A DNA stretch of 64,000 nt from Zygnema cylindricum (GCA_037447655.1 JBBHKE010000447.1:236760-300759), one strand, 5' to 3'; shown: positions 1 through 10,761, numbered from the stretch's first letter. The notes: generated from the letters alone by a model not told the origin. Program-made: numbers and translations.

Positions 1-437
1 AAAATCGATACTGGAGTATTGTCAGTGGACAAGTGAAACGTCCACCTCAGAGAACTCCACCAGGGTTTGGTGGAATAAGGTTTTCTACAGCAACCACTGC
101 TAGAGTTGACGAGGCAGGTGATAGGGACAGCAGTGTGTTTGAAATAGGGAAAGAGAAAGAGACGCCTCTTACTCCTATTGCTCCTATTACCACGGCACCC
201 AGAGCGGCGACGGTGAAGACCGTGGCGAACGACACCTAATCGTGGGAAGACATCAACATGGCTGCCAAAACCTTCATACTAAGACACCTCACTAGAGCTT
301 TGGCAACCCCCCATCTTCACATTTACAAGTTCGAGGAGTTGTGGGTGAGTTTGGTGGAAATCTATAGAGTTTGTAATATTCAGGAGCTCCTGTTGGCCGA
401 ACAAAAATTAGGGAATTATACTTACAAAGGGGGAAAG
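1..437 (+). pseudogene. Copia-C1 gag, 5' segment
   Basis: N-terminal part of a copia Gag (capsid) protein. The frame is open at the left edge, where residues R-Y-W-S-I-V are followed by the proline-rich stretch ending PPGFGG. A single TAA at 237-239 interrupts it. The same frame resumes at 258 with the capsid-like helical part (FILRHLT ... EELWVSLVEIYR) and stops after K-L-G-N-Y-T-Y-K-G-G-K at 437, where Copia-A1 is inserted. The protein continues at 7941 with M-L-D-Y-C-N-D-L. The minus-strand gag of Copia-C2 (26562-27239) is the closest relative in the window and shows the uninterrupted order. Confidence 0.8.
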
Positions 438-1172
438 TGTAGAAATTAAAGGTCCGTTTTAAGTATTTTCTAGGTCTAAATAGAAATATAGGAAAAAGCC
501 GAGGCAGTCTACCTCTAACTTCTCTCTCCAACTTCTCAAACTTGTCGCAGTCACTGAGAAATTGGAGAGGAAGCTAGAGCCATGGCTACCTAGGCTATCC
601 AGAGGTTTACGGGAAATATATATTAGTTAGGGGTTTATTTACTAAAAGGGATGTGTCGGCCACAGGATTTGATCCTGGTACCTACCGGACGGCAAAAAGC
701 TGGTAGACGGTAGCCTTAGCCGTTAAGTCTTTAACTAGTGTTACATACTATATGGTTTGATATTTAATTAAACATTATCAGGTAGGATAATTCATTTAAC
801 TGTAACTGTTTACGGGATACATAGATCCAGTAATGTAAAAGTACGGATTACGGTACGGATAAGAAACCAATACCGCGCATTTATTTCTTTAATGAAACGA
901 ATACCGCGCATGTATTTATTACGGCTACGATTAAATGTGAATTTAATCGGACGGCCGGAATTAACGCCGAGATCGCGGAAGAGGATTTCGGCGGTTTTTG
1001 GTCATCGCCACATCGGATGACACGTGGCGGAATGACATTGGATCGCGGCATCTCCGAGGATTAAGGGAGCGAATCTGGATATACCATGTATCGACATTTA
1101 GGCCATGTCATACAGTGTCCGTACAGAAAGTACCCAACCAGCTATACTTTTGTGTACGAAAGTGTAATCTAA
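438..1172 (+). repeat. Truncated A-type LTR at the outer 5' end of Copia-A1
   Basis: A 735-bp copy of the A-type LTR starting TGTAGAAATT and breaking off at GTAATCTAA, just before the CCAAT-box/TATA part of the LTR. It is followed at once by a complete A-type LTR. Because the target-site duplication lies at 433-437, this truncated copy belongs to the same insertion event. Confidence 0.75.
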
Positions 1173-2546
1173 TGTAGAAACTAATGGTTTTAAAGTATTT
1201 TCTAGGTCTGATAGAAATAAAGAAGCCGAGGCAGTCTACCTCTAACTTCTCTCTCCAACTCTCAAACTTGTCGCAGTCACTGAGAAATTGGAGAGGAAGC
1301 TAGAGCCATGGCTACCTAGGCTATCCTGAGGTTTACGGGAAATTTATACTAGTTTAGGGATTATTTACTAAAAGGTATATGCCGGCCTCAGGATTTGATC
1401 TTGGTACCTGCCGGCCGACAGATAGTAGATAGCCGGTAGCCTTAACCGTTAGGTCTAGAAGTAATCTTACGTAACATATAGTACGATATTAATTTAAACA
1501 TTAATACGTAGGTTAAATCATTTAACTGTAACTGTGTACGGTATACATAGATCCGGTAATGTTTAAGTACGGAATACGGTACATGCACAAAATCAATACC
1601 GCGCATTTTATTTCGTAAGTGAAACGAATACCGCGCATGTATTTATTACGGCTACGATTATATTAGATTCTAATCGGACGGCCGGAATAAGCGCCAAGAT
1701 CGCAGAAGAAGATTTTGGCGGTTTGTGGACATCGCCACATCGGATGACGCGTGGCGAAATTACATTGGATCGTGGAATCTCCGGAGATTATGGCACCGAA
1801 TCCGGATATGACATGTGTCGACATTTGGGACATGTCGTACAATGTTCGTACATAAAGTACACCGGCGGATGTACTTTTGCGTACGGAACTGTATTCTGAT
1901 TGGTTCCGTACATCAGAAGATAGAGTCTGTGAGAGAGATAGGACTTAGAAAAATTAGGAGATAGGACCCTCTCTCCGAGAGAGCTTCTGTACAAAAGGTC
2001 AACTTTGACCCTTCATAACTTACTGCTCAGGGGAGCAAATTCAGAGATTCTTTTTGCTATCGACTCAGGAGAGTCTTGTCTTCACAACTGTGAAGGTGGT
2101 TAGAGTTTTTGTCTGCCAGGGTGGCAGTTATTTTTGCTTAAACACAAAGGGGTCAGGATTATCTTAGAGGCTTCTTGGAAGCTGTCCACTCTGGGGACTT
2201 ATGGAGGTCTCAGAGTTTCATCTAATTGGCTTTATACATCAGTAGATAGAGTCTGTGAGAGAGATAAGACTTAGAAAAATTAGGAGATAGGATCCTCTCT
2301 CCTAGAGAGCTTATGTACAAAAGGTCAACTTTGACCCACCATAACTTACTGCTCAGGGGAGCAAATTCAGAGATTCTTTTTGCTATCGACTCAGGGGAGT
2401 CTTGTCTTCACAGGGGTGAAGGTGGTTAAAGTTTTTGTCTGCCAGGGTGGCAGTTATTTTTGCTTAAACACAAAGGGGTCAGGATTATTCTAGAGGCTTC
2501 TTGGAAGCTGTCCACTCTGAGGACTTATAGTGGTCTCAGAGTTTCA
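1173..2546 (+). repeat. 5' LTR of Copia-A1 with an internal 326-bp duplication
   Basis: A-type LTR (TGTAGAAAC ... GAGTTTCA). It is 1374 bp long against 1054 bp for the 3' LTR. The surplus is a tandem duplication of the last part of the LTR: unit 1 at 1899-2224 and unit 2 at 2225-2546, so the LTR 3' end (GTCTCAGAGTTTCA) occurs twice. The U3 region holds a GTAC cluster near 1830-1910. The R/U5 region holds the hairpin string described for the 3' LTR, such as TGCTC-AGGG-GAGCA and GACTC-AGGG-GAGTC. Confidence 0.8.
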
Positions 2547-2561
2547 AGTTATGGGCCCACC
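2547..2561 (+). promoter_or_regulatory. Copia-A1 primer-binding site (half-tRNA iMet type)
   Basis: AGTTATGGGCCCACC directly follows the LTR end CA. From position 2 on it is complementary to the anticodon arm of eukaryotic initiator tRNA-Met (GGTGGGCCCATAAC), not to the tRNA 3' end. This is the half-tRNA priming seen in Drosophila copia and yeast Ty5. The ATG inside it (2551-2553) is the apparent Gag start. Confidence 0.75.
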
Positions 2562-3701
2562 CTCTAGGGTACCAATCTTTAATGGAACTGGCTTCATATA
2601 CTGGGAAAGTATGATGATAGGAGCTCTATGCGAAAAAAGGTTTTGGGGGATAGTGAGTGGACGATTGGGGCGTCCATCAAGTCTTGGAATTCCTCCAGGG
2701 TTTAAAGGAAGCAGATTCACCAGGAAAGAGGAGTCACCTTCAACGGAGGATACAAAGGAAGGAGAGGTGGTGGACAAAGGAAAGGAGAAGGAGGCGACCA
2801 CACGAATAGCAACTGGTTTAGCATTCATGTCACCTATTCCGAGGAACGACGAGAATGATACTGAAACCTGGGACTTCAACAATATGGCGGCAAAGCACTT
2901 CATCCTACGCCATCTCACTCAAGGACTTGCATGTCCTCATTTGCACGTAGAGAGGGCATCCGATCTTTGATGGCTCTCATAGAGATGTACCGAAGTGGTA
3001 CGATTCAGCAACAAAAGTTGGCTGATCAGAAAGTTAAGGAGTATGTATACAAAGGGGGAAATATGTTGGATTTTTGCAATGAGCTTGCTACACTCTTCAT
3101 GGAGCTAGAGAGTGCGGGAAAAGTTTTTAATGAAAAAGAAAAGGTTAACTGTTTACTAATGAAGTTACCCGATGAGTTCGAGAACATAGTCAACCGTGTG
3201 CAGGACTTGCCGGACTTAATGTGAATATGGAACTCAGTGGTAGGGATGATTCTCGTTCGAGAGAATACGATTGAGATCCGAAGGGGAGGAAAGGGTGGCC
3301 AAGCCTTGGCAACTGTGACCGATTGGAGGAACAAGGATTCCCGGAAACCAGTCGGAAACTATGGGGGTAGGGAGCAGGTTGACGAGTTCGAACCATTGGC
3401 TCCGAAAGGTTTATGTCATTTTTGTAAGAAACCGGGGCACTATATGGCAGAGTGCACCAAGCTAACCGAGTTTCGGTTAAAGGAGGGGCAGACTAGTGGT
3501 ACCCCGAGAGGAAAGAAAAAGGCCCTTGTCACACATGTACTTGAGGCGGAATCCGAGGACGAGGACGGTGAGCTCCTTTTGGATGAGGAGTTGGAGGCGA
3601 AAAACGAGGTCGAAATTCCACGAAGGCAGAAATGTGCTTACGGTGGATTGAAAGGTGAAGCAGGTTGGATTGTAGATTCAGGTGCCTCCATGCACATGTA
3701 A
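2551..3701 (+). pseudogene. Copia-A1 gag
   Basis: Gag polyprotein that forms the virus-like particle. It begins MGPPSRVPIFNGT, with the ATG inside the primer-binding site. It keeps the Trp codon in F-W-G-I-V that is a TAG stop in three other elements. The frame shifts near 2950 and is cut by TGA at 3222-3224. Frame 0 then continues with a CCHC zinc knuckle (C-x2-C-x4-H-x4-C in CHFCKKPGHYMAEC, about 3417-3458), which binds genomic RNA. The protease signature D-S-G-A-S follows near 3679, and a small deletion after ATGT (about 3700) throws the frame again. Compared with relatives it is almost full length but not translatable as one protein. Confidence 0.8.
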
Positions 3702-6700
3702 GGATAGACACCTGTTCACTAAGATAAGAAAGATTCCCACCGTAGAGATAGAGTACGGGGATAAAAGGATAGTCACCACTACTCTTGTAGGATTGGTAGA
3801 TTTGAAAGTGTTAGTAGAAGGAAAGACATCCATAGTAACATTCTCCGATGTATTGTTTATTCCAGAGCTGAACAAAAACCTCATCTCTACATCTATATTA
3901 GATGATAAGGGTTTTTTTACTAGCACTAGGGAAGGAGTCTTTACTGCTAGTTTTGAGGAGGATGTCTATTTCATTGCTGAGAAAGGTAGCCATGGGATAT
4001 TTAGATTGGTTTTAAGTATTGAAAAGAAGAAACTTTATTATGTTGGTGTTCATGATATTATGATGTGGCATAAGAGGCTTGGGCATGTGAATCTAGACAA
4101 GTTAAGAGAGATAAAAAAGATGGGAGTGGTGGAAGGGATAAAGTTTAGTGAGAATAATAATATAAGTGATTGTAGTGGATGTGCTCAAGGTAAAACACAC
4201 AGATAACCCTTTCCTAAAACATCCACCTATAAGGGAGAAAAAATTCTAGATCTAGTACACACAGATATTTGGGGACCAGCTAAATTGCCCTCACCAAGGG
4301 GGAAGAGATTTATGATGACTATCACTGATGATTGGTCTCGGTATTCTCGAGTGTATTTTTTGAAAAACAAGTCCGAAGCTCAGGATTGTTTTAGACAATA
4401 TAAAGCATGGAGTGAAAAACTTCATGAAACTCCAATCAAGAGAATAAGGAGTGACAATGGTGGAGAGTATACTTCTAACCGGTTTGAGGATTTTCTGAGA
4501 GAAGATGGGGTCCAACACCAAAAGACAGTTCTAGAAAACCCGGAACAGAATGGGGTAGCTGAAAGGTTAAATAGAACACTAAGTGATAGTGCTAGAAGTA
4601 TGTTGTCGGATGAGAAGATAGGAAAAAGGTTTTGGGCAGAAGCAATGAACTGTGCTACTTACCTCAAAAATAGAGTTCTTACTTCAGCTATAAAAGATCA
4701 AACACCTTATGAGAGATGGACAGGCCGGAAACCAAACTTATCTCACTTAAAGGTTTTCGGTAGTCAAGTATTCAATCTAGATACAGATCGGTCTAATTGG
4801 AAGCTAGATCCTAAAAGAAAACCGGGATACTTATTAGGATATTGTGAGGATGTTAAACGATATAGAGTTTATGATCTAAAAAGAGAAGACATAATCTTAG
4901 TAAAGCATCTAGTAGTTATGGATGAAGGAAAGTCCGTGGATCCCTTCAAATATACAAAGTCAGTAAAAATCAGATTTGAGTCAGAAAATTCCGATGACTT
5001 TGAGCTCCCTAACTATCCGGGTTTTAGAGAAGATGAAATTCTTGCAGATACAAATCAGACCGAAAAGGACTCGGCTGTGGAAACTTCAGTGACAACTCTA
5101 CCCGAAGCGAAAGACGTGGTGAAAATTGATTCCGAATCAAGGGATAGGGGAAAAGCCGAGGTTGTTCGAAAGAATCCACGAGAACCATCTATTTCGGCCT
5201 CTGATTTCGAAAGGGGAAGGAGAAGTAGCAAAAGATTGCAAGAAAAACAGGTTAATAACAAGGTAACTAAACTATCTCATCAAGATAAACATCAAACTTA
5301 TAGAGAGGCGATGACTTGTCCACAAAGGAACCGGTGGAAGACAGCCATCAATGAGGAGATGGCCTCAATTATGGCAGCCGATACTTGGGAGCTAGTGGAT
5401 TGTCCACCTAACCGAAAACCAATCGGTTGTAAGTGGGTTTTCAAATTAATACTCAACCCAGATAACACAATCGAGCGCTACAAGGCCCGATTAGTGGCAA
5501 AGGGATTTACACAAAAGGAGGGAATTGACTACGAGGAAACCTTTGCCCCGGTAGTCAGATTACCATCCGTCTGCATACTTCTCAGCCTGGCAGCAGCAGA
5601 AGACATGGAAGTGCACCAGATGGACATGAAGACAACCTTTTTGCATGGAGAATTGGAAGAGGAGATCTTCATGCGACAACCTGAAGGGTTTGTGGAGGAA
5701 GGAGAGAAGAGTAAGGTATGCCGGCTGATTAAATCTCTTTATGGTTTGAAACAAGCGCCTCGACAGTGGAATAAGAAGCTTGATGAGTTTCTTACCGGTC
5801 TGGGATATATCCGGATCAGCTCAGATCACTCAATCTATGTTTTCGAAGATGAGGAAGGTTTTATATTTATTGCAATTTATGTTGAAGATTTGCTTGTTTT
5901 AAGTAAATCAATGGAAAAAATTAATAAACTGAAAATCGATCTTAAGGGGAGATTTGAAATGAAGGATATGGGGGAAGCAAAGTATATTTTGGGAATTCAA
6001 GTAGAGAGAGACCGAAAAAGAAAGATTGTAAGATTGACTCAAAAAAAAGCAATAGGGAACATGCTTGAAAAATTTCAGATGGATAAAGCTAATAGTTATA
6101 CAACTCCAATGGAGTTGAAGAAGGGGAGTGAGGGGAGTGATGAAGAAGGTGTCATAGTCTTAGACGAGGAATTATCTCCTGAAGAACAGAAGTTCATGTA
6201 GACTATTCCTTACAGGCAAGTAGTGGGAAGTCTAATATATTATATGAATTGTACCAGGCCGGATTTAGCTGCAGCTGTAGGAGTGCTGAGTAGAAGTCAA
6301 AATGCTCCCACTAAGAGGGATTGGGAGGTAGCTAAGAGAGTCCTTAGATATTTGATAAGAACTAGGGATCTATGGTTGCATTTGGGTGGAGAGAATACTG
6401 ACATCACTACTTGGAGTGATGCCAGTTGTAGTGATGCTCCGATGAGGAGATGCACTTCTGGATATGTATTATATGTGGGTGATGGGGCTTGCTGTTGGAG
6501 TAACAAATAACTAAAAGTTATTGCTCAGTCCACCATGGAGGCTGAGTATATGGCCTCTTGCTCTGCTGTAAAAGAATTGATGTGGGTCAAGTTTTTGCTT
6601 GATGAGCTTGGTCACCTTAAGAGTGGTGGGCAGAATTTTTTTTGTGATAATTAGGCAGCAATCGCTATTTCTGCCAATCCTAAACATCATTTAAAAGCCA

Positions 6701-6873
6701 AACACATGGACATCAGACTCAACTTTGTTAGACAGAAAGTAGAAAACAAAATAATCAGTTTAGAGTACCGACCAGATAGTGAGATGGTAGCACATATGAT
6801 GACCAAACTTGTGCCTTCCCCTAAGCTAATTTTCTTCAGGGAGAAGTATGGTGTGAAATTAAAGATTGACTAG
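3682..6873 (+). pseudogene. Copia-A1 pol (protease-integrase-RT-RNase H)
   Basis: Pol polyprotein in the copia order. The protease C-terminal part runs from 3682. The GAG-pre-integrase zinc-binding part (WHKRLGHVN ... CSGCAQGK) lies near 4065-4200. The integrase core follows with its three acidic residues in HTDIWGP, RSDNGGEY and NGVAERLNR (about 4255-4570). RT (about 5330-6060) has K-W-V-F-K, Y-K-A-R-L-V-A-K-G and Y-G-L-K-Q-A-P-R. RNase H (6210-6870) has T-R-P-D and MEAEYMAS. All segments share one frame, interrupted only by TAA 4204, TAG 6199, TAA 6508 and TAG 6652. The RT catalytic YVDD reads YVED, so the enzyme would be crippled even with stops suppressed. Confidence 0.85.
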
Positions 6874-7467
6874 AAAATAAGGGGAGTGTAGAAATTAAAG
6901 GTCCGTTTTAAGTATTTTCTAGGTCTAAATAGAAATATAGTAAAAAGCCGAGGCAGTTACCTCTAACTTCTCTCTCCAACTTCTCAAACTTGTCGCTGTC
7001 ACTGAGAAATTGGAGAGGAAGCTAGAGCCATAGCTACCTAGGCTATCCAGAGGTTTACGAGAAATATATATTAGTTAGGGGTTTATTTACTAAAAGGTAT
7101 GTGTCAGCCATAAGATTTGATCCTTGTACCTATCAGGCGGCAGAAAGCTGGTAGACGGTAGCCTTAGCCGTTAAGTCTTTAACTAGTGTTACATACTATA
7201 TGGTTTGATATTTAATGAAACATTATCAGGTAGGATAATTAATTTAACTGTAACTGTTTACGGTATACATAGATCTAGTAACCTAAAAGTACGGATTACG
7301 GTACGAATAAGAAACGAATACCGCGCAGTTATTTCTTTAGCGAAACAAATATCGCGCATGTATTTATACGGCTACGATTTAATATGAATTTAATCAGACA
7401 GCCAGAATTAACGTCAAGATCACGGAAGGGAATTTCAACAGTTTGTGGTCATCGCCATATCGGTTGA

Positions 7468-7635
7468 CACGTGGCGGAATTACATTGGATCGCGGCATCT
7501 CCGAGGATTAAAGGAGCAAATCCGGACATACCACGTGTCGACTTTTAGGCCATGTCGTACAGTGTCCGTACAGAAAGTACATCGGCAGCTGTACTTTTGT
7601 GTACGGAGCTGTAATCTGATTGGCTCCGTACATCA
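7468..7635 (+). promoter_or_regulatory. A-type LTR promoter: G-box, GTAC cluster, CCAAT box
   Basis: CACGTG at 7468-7473 is a G-box/ABRE core bound by plant bZIP and bHLH factors. Six GTAC tetramers follow within roughly 90 bp (about 7555-7635). GTAC is the core site of SBP-domain factors. The CCAAT box (as TGATTGG) lies between the last two. The same order recurs in C-, D- and E-type LTRs. Binding is inferred from motifs only. Confidence 0.5.
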
Positions 7636-7716
7636 GTAGATAGAGTTTGTGAGAGAGATAGGACTTAGAAAAATTAGGAGATAGGACCCTCTCTCCCAGA
7701 GAGCTTCTGTACAAAA

Positions 7717-7849
7717 GGTCAACTTTGACCCTCCTTACCTTACTGCTCATGGGAGCAAATTCAGAGATTCTTTTTGTTATCGACTCAGGGGAGTCTTGCC
7801 TTTACAAGGGTGAAGGTGGTCAGAGTTATTAACTGCTAGGGTGGCAGTT
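7717..7849 (+). other. Hairpin array at the predicted transcript start (A-type LTR)
   Basis: Five short hairpins in 133 bp: GGTCAA-CT-TTGACC (7717-7730), TGCTC-ATGG-GAGCA (7744-7757), GACTC-AGGG-GAGTC (7782-7795), CCTTTAC-AAGG-GTGAAGG (7799-7816) and AACTGCTA-GGG-TGGCAGTT (7831-7849). The near-invariant GATTCTTTTTG separates the second and third. Stem sequences differ in E- and C-type LTRs but remain complementary, which argues for selected RNA structure in the 5' leader. A role in packaging, dimerisation or translation is inference. Confidence 0.65.
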
Positions 7850-7940
7850 GCTTTTGCTGAAACACAAAGGGGTTAGGGTTATCCTAGATGCTTCTTGGAA
7901 AGTGTCCACTCTGAGGACTTATGGAGGTCTCAGAGTTTCA

Positions 7941-8321
7941 AAAAGATGTTAGACTATTGTAATGATCTTTGTTGTTTGTATATGGAGATGGAGAGTGTCG
8001 GGTGGACAGGTACAATGAAGATGAAAGTTAACACTATCATCATGAAGCTACCTGTGGAGTATGAAAACATAGTGTACCGGTACAGGAAATGATTGACAGT
8101 TCATAGAAGTGGAACAGAGTTGTTTGGATGATACTTGTGCTGCAGAACAAAATTGAGATTAGGGGGGGGGGAGAGCATCCAAGCTCTAGATGTAGGAGGA
8201 AACCGATAGGGAAAGGATCTGAAGAAACCATTCAAAGGAGAGAGAGATCATTTAGGAGGAGGGAGGCCCGCAAAGGGTCTTTCTCATTTTTGCAAAAATT
8301 CGGGACACTTCATAGCGGATT
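7941..8321 (+). pseudogene. Copia-C1 gag, second segment
   Basis: Continues the Gag cut at 437: M-L-D-Y-C-N-D-L-C-C-L-Y-M, then the conserved IIMKLPVEYENIVYR (about 8035-8080), then a frameshifted basic stretch. The zinc-knuckle region (a C-K-N-S-G-H-F-I-A-D-like stretch) is cut at 8321 by a solo LTR. The segment ends with the target GGATT (8317-8321). Confidence 0.75.
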
Positions 8322-9673
8322 TGTTGTTTTGAAGATTTAGTTTCGTGCGTACTTCTCGTTTCGTGCGTTTGCGGTGTTTCATGTGTACGCAGTTTTTAAG
8401 TGCGTACATGTTCACCGAGTGTAGCGTCGAGGTTTGCATGATTTTATTGATTTGGGGGAGTAAATGTACGAATAAATTTAAAGAGAACGTAAAAGATTAA
8501 TCAAGTGGCGCGGAACGCATAATAGAAATGGGCGGCGGATCGCGAAGGGATCCAACCTAAAATATTCAAAGTGCTTGAAAACATACGTTGGCCGTACAAA
8601 ACATAATACGACAGGCGACATTTATAAAAAGGGACGCCGCCAGTATGGAGCGTCCTATTTGACACGTGTACTTTAATTTTGGCAAGCGACAATTATCGAA
8701 AGTACCCGATTGTACAGAGTATCTATTTTGGATAGATGTTCTTTATTTGTGACAAGCAGCGAGTGTGGAAAAATGACATGTACTTTATATGTGACAAGCC
8801 GCATTTATTGAAATGGACGCGATATCCGTACGGTAAGGATTTTTGATAGTACGATATCATTTCGGCAAGTGGATTGTGTTATATTTGACGGCGGACTGCG
8901 TCCGCCACTATTTTACAAGGTTTTTATATTTTGTGATGTATTATTAACTGAGTTAGGGTTTCGACATGTTAATTAGTGTGTGTGTAGTGTCATGCTTGTA
9001 GACAAGTGTACGCATATAAATGTTTCACTCTCAGGTGTAGACAAGTGTACGCTTATGATTCTTTGACTCTCAAGTGTACGCTTACGATTATATAAGACTT
9101 AGTGACTGTGACAGTTACGTGATTAGCTGACAGCTTTCAAGTGTATATATAGCTATGAGCTTTATTAGCGAAGTTATCAATGTTTGTTAGGAAAAGTAGG
9201 GACCAAAGATGTAGTATTTTAGGGTTGCTAAATAGGTCATACATTTAAGTGATACATTTATTTATCTAATAGTATATTTGGTTTAGTGGGATGGCATTAA
9301 TTAATTATTATTTATATATGTTAATCTTTTGTTTGTTTGTCATGCATTGTGCATGTATTTGTTTTGTTGTTTAATGCATCTGTGTATGCATTTGTCCTAG
9401 GGTGGTCCTAGGCTTTTCGCAGATTTGCAAACCTATTGTGTGTTTGGTCTGTGTCAAACGGTCACAGATTTGCAGACCTATGGTGGTCTGATCTGTGGTT
9501 TTGGGAGACCTATGGTGTGTCTAATAGGGATTTTCTGTTAATGCATTTGGGAATGCATTCTGTTATGTAGAGGGTATTCATTTCAAAGGATTGTTCATTC
9601 GATTAGATTTGCTTAGCTTTAAGGTTGATAGTTTGGGTCGCTTCTGCGGTCTCTTGTAGACCAAAGAACAACA
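8322..9673. mobile_element. Solo LTR, TGTTGTT...AACAACA family
   Basis: A 1352-bp sequence with perfect inverted LTR ends (TGTTGTT / AACAACA) and an exact 5-bp target-site duplication GGATT (8317-8321 and 9674-9678), so it is a solo LTR left by LTR-LTR recombination. It is not similar to the A/C/D/E LTRs and no internal region of its family is in the window. Inside it, a GTGTAGACAAGTGTACGC-like unit recurs between about 8985 and 9080. A unit around AGACCTATNGTG recurs three times between about 9418 and 9530. Transcriptional orientation cannot be decided. Confidence 0.85.
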
Positions 9674-9757
9674 GGATTATGTCAAGTTGTCGGAGCTCAA
9701 GCTTCAAGAGAACTGTGGAGGGGGTTTTTCTGGAGGGAAGAAGAAGGCACTTGTGGT
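9674..9757 (+). pseudogene. Copia-C1 gag, third segment
   Basis: A short piece of the Gag region just after the zinc knuckle (K-L-S-E-L-K-L-Q-E, then G-G-K-K-K-A-L-V-V). It lies between two solo LTRs and ends with target GTGGT (9753-9757). It aligns with the C2 gag near 26600-26680. Confidence 0.7.
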
Positions 9758-10761
9758 TGTTGAAATCCCTAGGTTTATAGAGTATTTTCTAGGTCTGAAT
9801 AGTTTAGTAAAAAAAAAAAAAAAAAAATAGCGGAGGCTGTCTGCCTCCACCTATTTTCTCTATCCCCCATACTTTTTGTAGTCACTGAAGTACAAGAGAG
9901 TAGTGGAGTCATGGCTGCCTCAGCTCCTTAAGCACGACTAAAGAGTGACTTAAGTAACTTTTAACAAAAGATTGAGTCCGGCAAGACTCGAAGCTTCGAC
10001 CGACAGAGCGCGGCGTAGTCGTCAGCTCAAACCAGTATGTTGTAGAAGTCCGTTAAGATACATAGGGATTGATAACTATTTAAACTGTGATATGGTCTTG
10101 AAACCGATTAACTAAATTATGAACGAAGGAACATAGAAATGGTTAATATTTTAGTACGAACGTCATTTCGCACCAAAAAAATAAATCAGACATTTGTTTC
10201 GACGGCTAACATTTATTGTCGGATTTAATCATACAACATATATTGCTGCAAGGATCTCGGAATGGTCACTTTTGCGTTTGTAGATGTGGCATAACCTAGC
10301 GCCACGTGGAGGGATAACATTTGGTCGTAGGAATTCCGGGAGCGTACGGACGAGGGAAAGGTTGACACACGTCATCTCAGCGACCTTGTCGTACACACGC
10401 CGTAGCGAAAGGACATCGGCCGTAGTACCTTACTGTACTTTACAATTATGTGATTGGGTCATAGTGTAGTAGATAGGGGTTGTCAGAGGGAAGTAAGACT
10501 TAGAATATTTTTAGACACTCACCTCTCCCTTTGAGAGTTTTCTATAAATTGGCATCTTTGCCACTTCATGATTAATCGTCTGGTTGGCCGTTTCAATGAT
10601 TCTTTTTGCTAAGGGCTCAGGGGGGTATAGCTGCACAAGGGTGGAGTCAGACTTTCAATTTGTCCTTTTAGGAAGCAGTGGTTATGGCTCAAAGTGGGCT
10701 AATTAAAAGCTATCTTGAGGCTTGTTGAATTCTGTAGTCGAATGGAAGACACACAATTGCA
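9758..10761 (+). mobile_element. Solo C-type LTR
   Basis: A 1004-bp LTR, TGTTGAAATC ... ACACAATTGCA, flanked by GTGGT at 9753-9757 and 10762-10766. It matches the 3' LTR of the element it sits in (18388-19401), so one C-family copy transposed into another and then recombined to a solo LTR. Motifs include an A-run near 9810, a G-box at 10303-10308, and TATAAATTGGCATCTTTGCCA near 10543. Confidence 0.85.

Larger units (their letters stand above)
438..7940 (+). mobile_element. Copia-A1, near-complete Ty1/copia element
   Basis: A full Copia insertion in the gag of Copia-C1. The target-site duplication is GAAAG at 433-437 and AAAAG at 7941-7945 (one mismatch). Order: truncated LTR copy (438-1172), full LTR (1173-2546), primer-binding site, gag, pol, a purine-rich stretch (AAAATAAGGGGAG) before 6887, and the 3' LTR (6887-7940). 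LTRs begin TGTAGAAA and end GAGTTTCA. The extra LTR material at the 5' end is unusual. Pol has few breaks, so this is among the younger elements here. Confidence 0.85.
6887..7940 (+). repeat. 3' LTR of Copia-A1
   Basis: A-type LTR of 1054 bp, TGTAGAAATT ... GAGTTTCA, preceded by a purine-rich stretch. It contains a G-box CACGTG (7468-7473), six GTAC sites between about 7547 and 7635, a CCAAT box (TGATTGG, about 7617), a TATA-like region near 7708, and the hairpin array 7717-7849. It is followed by the duplicated target AAAAG and the rest of Copia-C1 gag. Confidence 0.85.
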
